DNA of 7,771 nt from Balneolaceae bacterium (GTDB lineage Bacteria; Bacteroidota; Rhodothermia; Balneolales; Balneolaceae). The notes under the pieces were generated by a model. The model was given only the letters and a program-made list of their open reading frames with translations, did no database searches and was not told where the DNA came from. The DNA lies in contig PWFZ01000337.1 of NCBI GenBank assembly GCA_003555185.1, forward strand, positions 1 to 7,771, given 5' to 3'. The stretch's first letter is position 1. Each line of letters starts with the position of its first letter. This document shows positions 1-6,171 of this stretch, one piece after another. The position numbers and the translations under genes are program-made.

Positions 1-1
1 T

Positions 2-163
2 GATAAAGATCACGTAGCTGAATTTGGAAAATCGACTACCATGGGCCGGCCCGGCCAACCCTCGGAAGTGGCACCTGCCTATGTATTTCTGGCATCGGAA
101 GATGCATCGTATATGTCCGGGCAAGTGATCCATGTAAACGGTGGCGAAGCGGTGGGGAGTTAA
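2..163 (+). CDS. SDR family oxidoreductase, C-terminal fragment
   Basis: This is the 3' end of a gene entering from the left edge; 53 codons are visible before the TAA stop. The visible residues match the C-terminal end of classical short-chain dehydrogenases/reductases: a G-R-P-G-Q-P-S-E-V-A turn, then Y-V-F-L-A-S-E-D-A-S-Y-M-S-G-Q, then the closing H-V-N-G-G. That ending resembles the YghA / general-stress-protein-39 group of NAD(P)-dependent SDRs. The Rossmann cofactor motif and the Tyr-x-x-x-Lys active site lie outside the window, so substrate and cofactor cannot be named. It converges on the minus-strand PRC-barrel gene with a 20-bp gap. Position beside PRC-barrel and catalase genes fits a general-stress role, but that is inference. 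Confidence 0.92.
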   Translation, partial: DKDHVAEFGKSTTMGRPGQPSEVAPAYVFLASEDASYMSGQVIHVNGGEAVGS

Positions 164-183
164 GGTTAAACACCCCGACGGAT

Positions 184-570
184 TTACTCTGAATGAGTCA
201 AATTAGAACTTGGTGATTTCTCTTTTTTCGGAAAATCGGTGAGCTCATAAATGAGTGGTTCTAATTCGAACAACGGACGCGGGCACTTATTCACTGAAAT
301 TCGTTTCGCCTCATTCAAATCTTCAATATCAACAACCACTGAAACAATATTATTCACCACCCTAATCAAATCAACTGATACCGGAATTGCAAAATACCGG
401 GTTGACCACCCAAATAAATGGTCACTTCCTAAAATGACAAACTCAACATTCTCCCCATCGTTGGATTTTACCAGTCCGGCCATAAAGCCCATTATTTCTC
501 CCTTGTGGTTACTGACAGGGGCTCCTACAGAATCCTTCACCACTTCTATTTCAGATTGTTTTAACTTCAT
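184..570 (-). CDS. PRC-barrel domain protein (divergent paralogue 1)
   Basis: A 128-residue soluble protein with no signal peptide or membrane segment. Residues about 10-85 look like a PRC-barrel: a G-A-P-V-S-N-H-K-G-E-I-M-G strand-turn, an F-V-I-L-G strand, then G-W-S-T-R-Y-F-A-I-P. The same Y-F-A-I-P block occurs in the gene at 877-1236, so the two are probably distant paralogues. The C-terminal third (P-R-P-L-F-E-L-E-P-L, then a Lys/Ser-rich tail) does not match the NAPxFDxDNWP tail of that neighbour and I do not recognise it. PRC-barrels occur in RimM, photosynthetic reaction centre H subunits and many small stress proteins; function here is unknown. The start at 570 follows a purine-rich stretch (AGAGAGCAAG) that is a weak ribosome-binding site. 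The family call is good; the role is not assignable. Confidence 0.8.
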   Translation of the reverse strand: MKLKQSEIEVVKDSVGAPVSNHKGEIMGFMAGLVKSNDGENVEFVILGSDHLFGWSTRYFAIPVSVDLIRVVNNIVSVVVDIEDLNEAKRISVNKCPRPLFELEPLIYELTDFPKKEKSPSSNLTHSE

Positions 571-638
571 GATCTTGCTCTCTAAGTATTAGAATTAATA
601 TAGTGACTAACCATTTCATGGTCAGCTCTCTGTAACTC

Positions 639-644
639 ATTATA
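639..644 (-). promoter_or_regulatory. Candidate -10 box for the minus-strand PRC-barrel gene
   Basis: Read on the minus strand this is a perfect TATAAT, about 70 bp upstream of the start codon at 570. The -35 match is poor (TAGATG at 16-bp spacing, 3 of 6 positions), so the promoter is either activator-dependent or the match is chance in AT-rich DNA. The dyad ACCAT-ttc-ATGGT (610-622) would sit just after the transcription start, where a repressor could act. Confidence 0.3.
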
Positions 645-826
645 CTATGCAAGATGACAGCATCTATGACGGCACCCTATAGAAGAGCTTTTGATTTTTT
701 TGTAGCAAAAATTATCACAATGCCGTTTTTAGCTTAATGGAGATAATGTAGCATAATTTACCACGTGCAAACCCCAAAGTTCGCTATTCAGTTTGCAAAG
801 TGATCAATCGATATTGTAAAGGAAGT

Positions 827-842
827 AGTGATAAAAATCACT
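827..842. promoter_or_regulatory. Crp/Fnr-like palindrome upstream of PRC-barrel gene 2
   Basis: AGTGAT-AAAA-ATCACT is a perfect 6-bp inverted repeat with a 4-bp spacer. It contains GTGA-N6-TCAC, the core of the classical Crp-family half-site pair, and lies 34 bp before the start codon at 877. A weak promoter (TTGCAA at 793-798, TGTAAA at 815-820, 16-bp spacing) would put the site at about +1, a repressing position. A promoter further downstream would make it an activating site. The symmetry is seen directly; assignment to a Crp/Fnr regulator is inference. Confidence 0.4.
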
Positions 843-876
843 GAAAATGTAAACTGATATTAAGATTCAGATAACT

Positions 877-1236
877 ATGAATTCAAGAATTTTAGCCTCA
901 TCGACAATTACAGGACAAAATGTCTATAACATGGAAGAAGAAAATATTGGAAATATTAAAGATTTGATGATCGACCCTATAGATGCAAAAGTAGCCTATG
1001 CAGTTCTCTCATTTGGAGGATTTTTGGATATTGGCAGTAAGTATTTTGCCATTCCCCTCGAGGCTCTTCAGTTTTCCGATAAGGATGACACAATTAAATT
1101 AGATGTGAATAAAGAAACGCTGGAAAACGCGCCCAGTTTTGATAAAGACAATTGGCCAATGACTGCTGACAGTGAATTTATGGACTCTGTATACAGACAT
1201 TATGGCTATGAAAATCAAGGACGAGCAGTTTTATAA
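877..1236 (+). CDS. PRC-barrel domain stress protein (divergent paralogue 2)
   Basis: A 119-residue soluble protein. Residues about 5-78 form a typical PRC-barrel: I-T-G-Q-N-V-Y-N, E-E-N-I-G-N-I-K-D-L-M-I-D, then V-A-Y-A-V-L-S-F-G-G-F-L, then K-Y-F-A-I-P. It is followed by the tail N-A-P-S-F-D-K-D-N-W-P (84-94) and a short aromatic end (V-Y-R-H-Y-G-Y, 105-111). That barrel-plus-tail layout is common in small PRC-barrel proteins of soil and stress-tolerant bacteria, often near catalase or other stress genes; their biochemical role is not established. No clear Shine-Dalgarno precedes the ATG. Upstream is a Crp/Fnr-like palindrome; downstream a strong hairpin terminator separates it from katE. 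It is divergent from the weaker paralogue at 184-570. Confidence 0.9.
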   Translation: MNSRILASSTITGQNVYNMEEENIGNIKDLMIDPIDAKVAYAVLSFGGFLDIGSKYFAIPLEALQFSDKDDTIKLDVNKETLENAPSFDKDNWPMTADSEFMDSVYRHYGYENQGRAVL

Positions 1237-1270
1237 AGGATCTTCTTTTTACTAATTCTTTACCCCCCTA

Positions 1271-1322
1271 GGAGGGTACACTTACTCTTCCCCTGAGAGA
1301 TAAGGGTACCCTCTTCTTTTTT
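1271..1322 (+). terminator. Rho-independent terminator or attenuator between PRC-barrel gene and katE
   Basis: GAGGGTAC (1272-1279) pairs perfectly with GTACCCTC (1306-1313). Inside, CTTA (1281-1284) pairs with TAAG (1301-1304), and CTCTT (1285-1289) pairs with GAGAG (1295-1299, last pair U-G) around a CCCCT loop, with one bulge at 1300. A T-rich tail with six consecutive T (1317-1322) follows. It would end the transcript of the gene at 877-1236. A second hairpin at 1261-1278 (TACCC paired with GGGTA plus one C-G pair, one mismatch) uses the same GAGGGTA bases, so the two cannot form together. That leaves open an attenuator controlling readthrough into katE. Confidence 0.7.
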
Positions 1323-1364
1323 AAAACAAGAGAAATATCAATTTAAACAAACAAGAATTGAATC

Positions 1365-3506
1365 ATGAGCACATCAGAAAATCAAGAGAATGGAAAGAGA
1401 AATATTGATGAACATTCAAAAAATGAGGATCTAAAAAAAAATCGGGAGTCATCCGATAATAAGTACCAGACCTCAGAACAGGGTGTAAGAATAAATCATA
1501 CCGATGATTCTTTAAAAGCAGGTGGCAGGGGTCCCACCATTATGGAAGATTTCCATTTCCGGGAAAAGTTGACCCATTTCGATCATGAAAGAATTCCCGA
1601 AAGAGTGGTTCATGCTCGGGGATCTGCGGCACATGGTTTTTTTCAGCCCTATGAAAATGCCTCCCAGTTTTCTAAAGCGAGTTTTTTACAGGATCCATCA
1701 AAGAAAACGCCTGTATTTCTTCGTTTTTCTACCGTTGTAGGCTCCCGGGGTTCAGCCGATACGGTTCGGGATGTACGGGGTTTTGCCACAAAATTTTATA
1801 CAGAAGATGGAAACTTCGATTTGGTGGGCAATAACATGCCTATATTTTTTATTCAGGATGCAATTAAATTCCCGGATTTGGTTCACTCCATTAAACCCGA
1901 ACCCGATAATGAAATGCCCCAGGCATCGGCAGCACACGATACATTTTGGGATTTCGCCTCCCTTACCCCCGAAATAACCCATATGCTGATGTGGGTATTA
2001 TCCGATCGTGCCCTGCCACGCAGTTATCGAATGATGGAAGGATTTGGTGTACACACCTTTCGCTTGATTGATAAGGAGGAGAAATCACGTTTCGTGAAAT
2101 TTCACTGGAAACCAACGTTAGGCACTCATTCGCTTGTATGGGATGAAACACAAAAGCTGGCCGGAAAAGATCCTGATTTTAACCGGCGTGACCTTTGGGA
2201 ATCTATCGAAAATGAAGACTATCCGGAATTCGAGCTTGGGTTTCAGATTGTGGAAGAAGAGGATGAACACTCGTTTGATTTTGACTTGCTGGATCCTACC
2301 AAAATTATTCCTGAAGAAGAAGTGCCGGTAATACCGGTTGGTAAAATGACCCTCAACAGAAACCCGGATAATTTTTTTGCAGAAACAGAGCAAGTAGCCT
2401 TTCATATAGCAAATGTGGTTCCCGGTATAGATTTCACGAATGACCCTCTGCTTCAGGGTCGATTATTTTCCTATCTCGATACGCAATTGCTCCGTCTTGG
2501 AGGACCCAATTTTGCTGAAATACCTATTAACCGTCCTGTAGCAGAAGTTCATAATAATCAGCGTGATGGATTTAGCAGGCAAAAAATTAATACCGGAAAA
2601 ACATCCTATATGCCAAATTCTATTCGGGGAGGCTGCCCAATGTCAGCACCGGAGAATATGGGAGGGTATGTTCATCATGCCGAAAAAGTAGAGGGACACA
2701 AGATCAGGGAGCGAAGTGAAAGTTTTAAAGATCATTTTAGTCAGGCTACACTGTTCTGGAACAGTATGTCGAAACCGGAGAAAAAACATATTGTGAAAGC
2801 AGCCCATTTTGAGTTGGGGAAAGTGATGGATAAAGAGGTTAGGAAACGGATCATTCACGACCTGTTTAATAACGTTGATCACAAGTTTGCCAAACGAGTA
2901 GCTGAAGGAGTAGGTATTGAGCCTCCGCCTTCTGAAACGATTAAAAATAATGAGAAAAAATCTCCGGCACTAAGTATGGAAGATACAGTAAAGAACACGA
3001 TTAAAACCAGAAAGATAGCCATTATAGCACTCAACAAGGCTGACCATTCCAATATAAAAGATGTAAAAGAGCAATTGATGGAAGCCGGAGCCCAGGTTCA
3101 TATCATTTCGAAACACGGCGGGGTACTTGAAAATGGGAAAGAAGAAATTGAAGTCGATAAGACATTTATTACCGTCGAATCTGTAATGTACGATGCAGTA
3201 TTTATTCCGGGCGGAAAAAAATTCATCGAAAAGCTAAAGAAAAATGGAGACGCCATTCACTTTGTGAACGAAGCTTTTAAACATTGTAAATCTATAGCTG
3301 CATTGGGAGAAGGAGTGAAATTTTTAAGAGAATGCAGACTACCCGGCATTAGCATATCAACAACTATTCCGGGAGATTTTTCTTCAGAAAAAGGTGTGAT
3401 AACCGGTAACCCCGGTACCCTTGATAAATTTATGGAAGCATTTATAGAGGCAATTGCAAAACATCGACATTGGGACAGAGAGACGATTGAAGAAGTACCT
3501 GCATAG
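1365..3506 (+). CDS. katE: Large-subunit (clade II, HPII-type) catalase with C-terminal DJ-1/GATase1-like domain
   Basis: This 713-residue monofunctional haem catalase would convert H2O2 to water and oxygen in the cytoplasm. A polar N-terminal arm (1-50) precedes the catalase core. The predicted distal His is His83 in [11 protein letters not shown], the distal Asn is Asn156 in V-G-N-N-M-P-I-F-F, and the proximal haem ligand is Tyr370 in R-L-F-S-Y. As I recall E. coli HPII (753 aa; His128, Asn201, Tyr415), all three sit at a constant offset of 45. His347 falls at HPII His392, the residue cross-linked to the haem Tyr. Residues about 548-700 form the DJ-1/PfpI-like domain; the usual nucleophile Cys is Gly648 (A-A-L-G-E-G), as expected for its non-enzymatic role in these catalases. 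No Shine-Dalgarno is visible. Only about 42 bp separate the upstream terminator from the start. No terminator follows, so readthrough into the next two genes is plausible. Confidence 0.97.
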   Translation: MSTSENQENGKRNIDEHSKNEDLKKNRESSDNKYQTSEQGVRINHTDDSLKAGGRGPTIMEDFHFREKLTHFDHERIPERVVHARGSAAHGFFQPYENASQFSKASFLQDPSKKTPVFLRFSTVVGSRGSADTVRDVRGFATKFYTEDGNFDLVGNNMPIFFIQDAIKFPDLVHSIKPEPDNEMPQASAAHDTFWDFASLTPEITHMLMWVLSDRALPRSYRMMEGFGVHTFRLIDKEEKSRFVKFHWKPTLGTHSLVWDETQKLAGKDPDFNRRDLWESIENEDYPEFELGFQIVEEEDEHSFDFDLLDPTKIIPEEEVPVIPVGKMTLNRNPDNFFAETEQVAFHIANVVPGIDFTNDPLLQGRLFSYLDTQLLRLGGPNFAEIPINRPVAEVHNNQRDGFSRQKINTGKTSYMPNSIRGGCPMSAPENMGGYVHHAEKVEGHKIRERSESFKDHFSQATLFWNSMSKPEKKHIVKAAHFELGKVMDKEVRKRIIHDLFNNVDHKFAKRVAEGVGIEPPPSETIKNNEKKSPALSMEDTVKNTIKTRKIAIIALNKADHSNIKDVKEQLMEAGAQVHIISKHGGVLENGKEEIEVDKTFITVESVMYDAVFIPGGKKFIEKLKKNGDAIHFVNEAFKHCKSIAALGEGVKFLRECRLPGISISTTIPGDFSSEKGVITGNPGTLDKFMEAFIEAIAKHRHWDRETIEEVPA

Positions 3507-3564
3507 ATACTTGCATATAGAAAATCTGCAGATAGTAGACAAACATGAATTATAAAGTAAAGTT

Positions 3565-3768
3565 ATGAGAGATCAATCAAACAGAAGCAACCAAAGCTTA
3601 AAAGAAGAAGCAAACTACACTAAAAATGTAGATCGAAAAATCAATCAGCCTCGCTTTCCCTCTTGGGATAGTGAGGAGCTTGACTTGACCGCCCGATACC
3701 AACGAGTTGAAGGTTATACGCCCGTTTTTGAGCAAGAAGTGATACATGACATTAAAGATAAATCCTAA
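3565..3768 (+). CDS. Hypothetical small hydrophilic protein
   Basis: A 67-residue ORF that I do not recognise. It is strongly hydrophilic (many Asn, Gln, Lys, Glu, Asp), with no signal peptide, membrane segment or Cys. The N-terminal half looks disordered. The more ordered-looking part is residues 30-60, containing R-F-P-S-W-D, an L-D-L-T-A-R-Y stretch and Y-T-P-V-F-E-Q-E-V. It lies 58 bp after katE and 13 bp before the preferred start of the DUF2267 gene, all on the same strand with no terminator between, which suggests one transcript. No convincing ribosome-binding site is seen, as for other genes here. The tight packing supports a real gene; a chance ORF in the gap is possible. Confidence 0.55.
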   Translation: MRDQSNRSNQSLKEEANYTKNVDRKINQPRFPSWDSEELDLTARYQRVEGYTPVFEQEVIHDIKDKS

Positions 3769-3781
3769 AAACCCATACAAA

Positions 3782-4240
3782 ATGAATGATTCAAAATTAG
3801 AACTCGACAAGTATGTTCAAGAAGTGAACGAGTATATAAAACAGCTGGCAGAAGATTTGGGACATCCCGACGAAAAAAAGCGGGTGATGATTATCTGGCG
3901 GGCTGTTATGCACTCCATCCGTGATCGGATTCAGCTGTCGGAATCACTGGATCTAATCTCTCCGCTGCCGATAATATTACGAGGGATTTATACAACAGGA
4001 TGGAAGTACACGGATTCTCCGCCTTATAATTATAAAACAATCGAACAGATGAAGGATCAGGTAAAAGACCTTCAGAACCAGTATGGCGAACAGACATTTG
4101 ACTGGGGAAAATCAACTGATGAGATTATTTCAATCGTATTGGATTCTCTTCAGAAAAAATATTTCACTGAAGGTCAAATGGATCATATACGAACACAACT
4201 TCCGGACGAAGTAAAATCGTTAGTGAAAACTTCTGCTTAG
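3782..4240 (+). CDS. DUF2267 family protein
   Basis: A 152-residue soluble, mostly helical protein. The pattern of an N-terminal helix (D-K-Y-V-Q-E-V-N-E-Y-I-K-Q-L-A-E-D-L-G), then R-A-V-M-H-S-I-R-D-R-I (40-50), then the loop-helix L-P-I-I-L-R-G-I-Y-T-T-G-W-K (62-75) matches DUF2267. That family is widespread in bacteria, often beside stress genes, and has no assigned activity. The second half (about 85-150) is charged and helical. I chose the start at 3782 because it begins just before the domain and lies 13 bp past the upstream stop. An in-frame ATG at 3746 would add 12 residues and overlap the upstream gene by 23 bp. A hairpin directly after the stop codon may terminate it. Confidence 0.85.
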   Translation: MNDSKLELDKYVQEVNEYIKQLAEDLGHPDEKKRVMIIWRAVMHSIRDRIQLSESLDLISPLPIILRGIYTTGWKYTDSPPYNYKTIEQMKDQVKDLQNQYGEQTFDWGKSTDEIISIVLDSLQKKYFTEGQMDHIRTQLPDEVKSLVKTSA

Positions 4241-4271
4241 CGAAATATGTCTATTTCGAGGAGGTTTTTTT
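4241..4271 (+). terminator. Hairpin with T-run after the DUF2267 gene, overlapping the chaB stop codon
   Basis: CGAAATA (4241-4247) and TATTTCG (4252-4258) form a perfect 7-bp stem with a 4-nt loop directly after the TAG ending at 4240. A run of seven T (4265-4271) starts six bases past the stem. The stem is AT-rich and the gap is longer than ideal, so strength is uncertain. The structure contains the end of the convergent chaB gene. On the minus strand no T-run follows the stem, so it looks one-directional. Confidence 0.45.
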
Positions 4272-4490
4272 CTCAACCCATACACCTTCCTTTTTTTCAT
4301 ATTTATTCTTAACAGCATCCCAGGCCCTTCGCTCCGATTCCTCTTCCCTGGAAGAATCGGGGCGTCCTGCGGCTGTCTCGTCGTATTCTTCCCAGGCTTT
4401 GTTATACTCTTTTCTATAAATCTCACTGGCCGGTTTAGGCATTGAAGTGAGTAACGTATTGGGTAAGTCTGATACACTTTTATAAGGCAT
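4251..4490 (-). CDS. chaB: ChaB family protein
   Basis: A 79-residue protein with the full ChaB layout. It opens with M-P-Y-K-S-V-S-D-L-P, then M-P-K-P-A-S-E-I-Y-R-K-E-Y-N-K-A-W-E-E-Y (17-36), a short acidic linker, then R-R-A-W-D-A-V-K-N-K-Y-E-K (54-66) and a W-V-E end. E. coli ChaB (about 76 aa) was linked to the ChaA cation/proton antiporter. Homologues elsewhere often occur without chaA, as here, so an ion-transport role should not be assumed. The start at 4490 is supported by AGAGAGAGG four bases upstream and a TATAAT box further out. It converges with the DUF2267 gene (10-bp gap) and is divergent from the lipoprotein gene. A longer minus-strand reading frame over the same bases (4220-4477) is a shadow. 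Confidence 0.92.
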   Translation of the reverse strand: MPYKSVSDLPNTLLTSMPKPASEIYRKEYNKAWEEYDETAAGRPDSSREEESERRAWDAVKNKYEKKEGVWVEKKTSSK

Positions 4491-4521
4491 AGAACCTCTC
4501 TCTTTTTTGTTAAATGAATTT

Positions 4522-4550
4522 ATTATAGTAACTAATTGGATGACTGTTTA
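4522..4550 (-). promoter_or_regulatory. Sigma-70-like promoter for chaB
   Basis: On the minus strand a perfect TATAAT (4522-4527) lies 17 bp downstream of TAAACA (4545-4550), which matches 4 of 6 positions of the -35 consensus. It would start transcription about 25 bases before the start codon, with the AGAGAGAGG ribosome-binding site in the leader. This is the best-looking promoter in the window. Confidence 0.5.
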
Positions 4551-4586
4551 TTTTTTCATAGTCTGACTTTATCAGTAGAGAGTTAA

Positions 4587-4602
4587 GTGAAACAATTTTC
4601 AC
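4587..4602. repeat. Inverted repeat GTGAAA-caat-TTTCAC between chaB and the lipoprotein gene
   Basis: A perfect 6-bp inverted repeat with a 4-bp spacer in the 210-bp divergent gap (4491-4700). It resembles an operator half-site pair (GTGA-N8-TCAC) but has two more spacer bases than the Crp-like site at 827-842, so it may be a different site. A second small hairpin, CAGCCGA (4651-4657) with TCGGTTG (4663-4669), lies in the expected leader of the lipoprotein gene. No other structure was seen in this gap. Confidence 0.35.
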
Positions 4603-4700
4603 ATGAGTTAGTTTATCATACTCGAAAACAAGTAAGAAAAAAGTGAGAGACAGCCGAATATCTCGGTTGAATAAAATCAAAAGAAAGAGAGGATATTTTT

Positions 4701-5168
4701 ATGAGAAATCTACATTTAGCATCGTATATGATTGGTTTCATTCTTCTATTCGGAGCTATATTTTTAGCCCAGTGCGATACCGACACAAGAACAGACAGAG
4801 ATCAATATTCACAGGAACAAGAAGAAGTTCCCCAAATAGGAACAGATGAGGAAGACAGACGCCATGACGGAACGGGAACTGAGGGAACCGGGGCAGTCCA
4901 ACAAGATTACACCATAGATTTTGAGGCCGGCCGTGATCAACTGATTCAGGACATAGAAGAGCTTCGTGATGATTTGGATGAACAGCTTGAAAGAAACGAC
5001 CTAACACATCAGGAAATTGAACAAATCAAAAATGATCGAACTGAACTGGCGAGAACTCTAAGAGAAGTACAAACTTCTACCGTGGAAACCTGGAATTATA
5101 TACGGACAGAGGCCCAACAATCTTACGATAGAATAGCCGCACGATATGATGACGGGCGACCGGATTGA
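4701..5168 (+). CDS. Predicted small lipoprotein with coiled-coil tail
   Basis: A 155-residue protein. Residues 1-24 look like a lipoprotein signal: M-R-N, a hydrophobic stretch I-G-F-I-L-L-F-G-A-I-F-L-A-Q, then Cys25. The lipobox L-A-Q-C has Gln at -1 where Gly, Ala or Ser is usual, so lipidation is likely but not certain. After Cys25 comes a flexible acidic, Thr/Gly-rich linker (26-70), then a highly charged helical region (75-148) with coiled-coil character (I-E-E-L-R-D-D-L-D-E-Q-L-E-R, I-K-N-D-R-T-E-L-A-R-T-L-R-E-V). The start is well supported by GAGAGGA (4687-4693), seven bases upstream. I do not recognise a family; an envelope-anchored role is inferred only from the signal. It diverges from chaB and lies 82 bp before iaaA on the same strand with no clear terminator between. 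Confidence 0.8.
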   Translation: MRNLHLASYMIGFILLFGAIFLAQCDTDTRTDRDQYSQEQEEVPQIGTDEEDRRHDGTGTEGTGAVQQDYTIDFEAGRDQLIQDIEELRDDLDEQLERNDLTHQEIEQIKNDRTELARTLREVQTSTVETWNYIRTEAQQSYDRIAARYDDGRPD

Positions 5169-5250
5169 CAAACCGAGGGATAGTTTTTTGGGCATATCTT
5201 TTTATTCAGGAACGTATTAATCGAAACAGCTGAATCATAAAATCAACATA

Positions 5251-6171
5251 ATGAAACCATCCATTGCCGTGCACGGTGGGTCCGGAACACTGCCGTCATC
5301 CATCACCGATGCAAAAATCAGAATTATGTACCTGAATGCACTGCAGGAAGCATTGGATGAAGGGTTTAACTCCTTAAAATCGAACGCATCTGCACTCGAA
5401 GCTGTGACGAAAGCTGTATGTATTCTTGAAGATTCTGAGCTCTTTAATGCCGGAAAAGGATCCGTTTTCACATCAAAAGGTGATCATGAAATGGATGCAT
5501 CCCTGATGGATGGGAAAACACTACAGGCGGGAGCCGTAGCAGGAATTAAAGGTATTAGAAATCCGATTCTGTTTGCAAAAGATATTCTTCACAACTCAGA
5601 TTTTGTATTTCTGGCTGGAGTTGAAGCCATTGAATTCGCACGTCAGCGTGGGTATAAGTTTTTACCTCAATCCTACTTTTATAATCAACACCGTTACGAT
5701 CAGTGGCAAGAGCTTAAAGGAACCGGTGAGGTAAAGCTGGACCATTCCCATAAGGATGAATCTACCTTTGGTACTGTGGGTGCAGTGGCAGTCGATAACG
5801 ATGGAAATATAGCCGCGGCTACATCAACCGGTGGAATGACCAATAAATCGTGGGGCCGCATAGGCGACAGTCCCCTGATAGGGGCCGGAACTTATGCCAA
5901 TAACAAAACCTGTGCCGTTTCTTGTACCGGTTATGGTGAGTATTTTATTCGCGGAGTTATTGCTTACGATGTTTCCTGCCGAATGGAATACGGAGGCGTG
6001 AATCTGGAACTTGCTGCCGAAAACTCAGTCAACAATCGGCTTAAAAATATAGGCGGTGAAGGTGGACTGATTGCTGTTGATGCTAAAGGGAACATTTCCA
6101 TGCCGTTTAATACAGAAGGGATGTATCGCGGCATGAAAAATGATCGAACCTCATTTACTAAAATTGCATAA
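5251..6171 (+). CDS. iaaA: Plant-type L-asparaginase / isoaspartyl aminopeptidase (Ntn hydrolase)
   Basis: A 306-residue cytoplasmic N-terminal-nucleophile hydrolase. The proenzyme should cut itself between Gly174 and Thr175 in S-T-F-G-T-V-G-A-V-A, making Thr175 the catalytic N-terminal residue of the beta subunit. Other family signatures are the opening A-V-H-G-G-S-G (6-12), N-A-G-K-G-S-V-F-T (66-74), M-D-A-S-L-M-D-G (81-88), T-S-T-G-G-M-T-N-K (191-199) and G-D-S-P-L-I-G-A-G-T-Y-A (205-216). Length is normal for the family (E. coli IaaA is about 320 residues). Such enzymes hydrolyse isoaspartyl dipeptides and, more slowly, asparagine. Beside cphB and cphA the likely substrate is beta-Asp-Arg released from cyanophycin. 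It overlaps the convergent cphB tail by 14 bp. No Shine-Dalgarno is visible. Confidence 0.95.
   Translation: MKPSIAVHGGSGTLPSSITDAKIRIMYLNALQEALDEGFNSLKSNASALEAVTKAVCILEDSELFNAGKGSVFTSKGDHEMDASLMDGKTLQAGAVAGIKGIRNPILFAKDILHNSDFVFLAGVEAIEFARQRGYKFLPQSYFYNQHRYDQWQELKGTGEVKLDHSHKDESTFGTVGAVAVDNDGNIAAATSTGGMTNKSWGRIGDSPLIGAGTYANNKTCAVSCTGYGEYFIRGVIAYDVSCRMEYGGVNLELAAENSVNNRLKNIGGEGGLIAVDAKGNISMPFNTEGMYRGMKNDRTSFTKIA

Larger units (their letters stand above)
571..876. other. Divergent intergenic control region between two PRC-barrel genes
   Basis: This 306-bp AT-rich gap separates two outward-facing genes, so it should hold both promoters. I see no ORF or RNA gene. It contains a TATAAT box for the minus gene, a small dyad ACCAT-ttc-ATGGT at 610-622 just downstream of that box, and a Crp/Fnr-like palindrome at 827-842 near the plus gene. 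Confidence 0.6.

Noticed and set aside
251..592. Plus-strand ORF of 113 codons opposite the PRC-barrel gene
   Set aside because: It lies antisense to a recognisable PRC-barrel protein and its translation is low-complexity Ser/Thr/Ile-rich with no family resemblance.
571..876. Possible small RNA or riboswitch in the PRC-barrel gap
   Set aside because: No long stem, terminator or recognisable aptamer pattern; only short dyads.
1752..2882. Several short ORFs on both strands inside katE
   Set aside because: All are alternative frames within an intact, highly conserved catalase gene.
3524..3533. 10-bp palindrome ATCTGCAGAT between katE and the small gene
   Set aside because: A single short palindrome with no T-run and no repeated copy; too weak to call a terminator or operator.
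3746..3781. Upstream start codon for the DUF2267 gene
   Set aside because: It would overlap the upstream gene and adds 12 residues outside the domain. The ATG at 3782 fits better, though the longer form cannot be excluded.
3598..3810. Minus-strand ORF with membrane-like hydrophobic stretches opposite the small hypothetical gene
   Set aside because: Hydrophobicity is expected from the complement of charged, AT-rich codons. It spans two plus-strand genes and their gap and has no ribosome-binding site.
4220..4477. Minus-strand ORF of 85 codons overlapping chaB
   Set aside because: It is a different frame over the same bases as the clear ChaB protein, and it also runs into the DUF2267 gene end.
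4643..4849. Plus-strand ORF overlapping the lipoprotein start
   Set aside because: Arg/Ser-rich frame-shifted shadow without a signal or ribosome-binding site; the lipoprotein frame has both.
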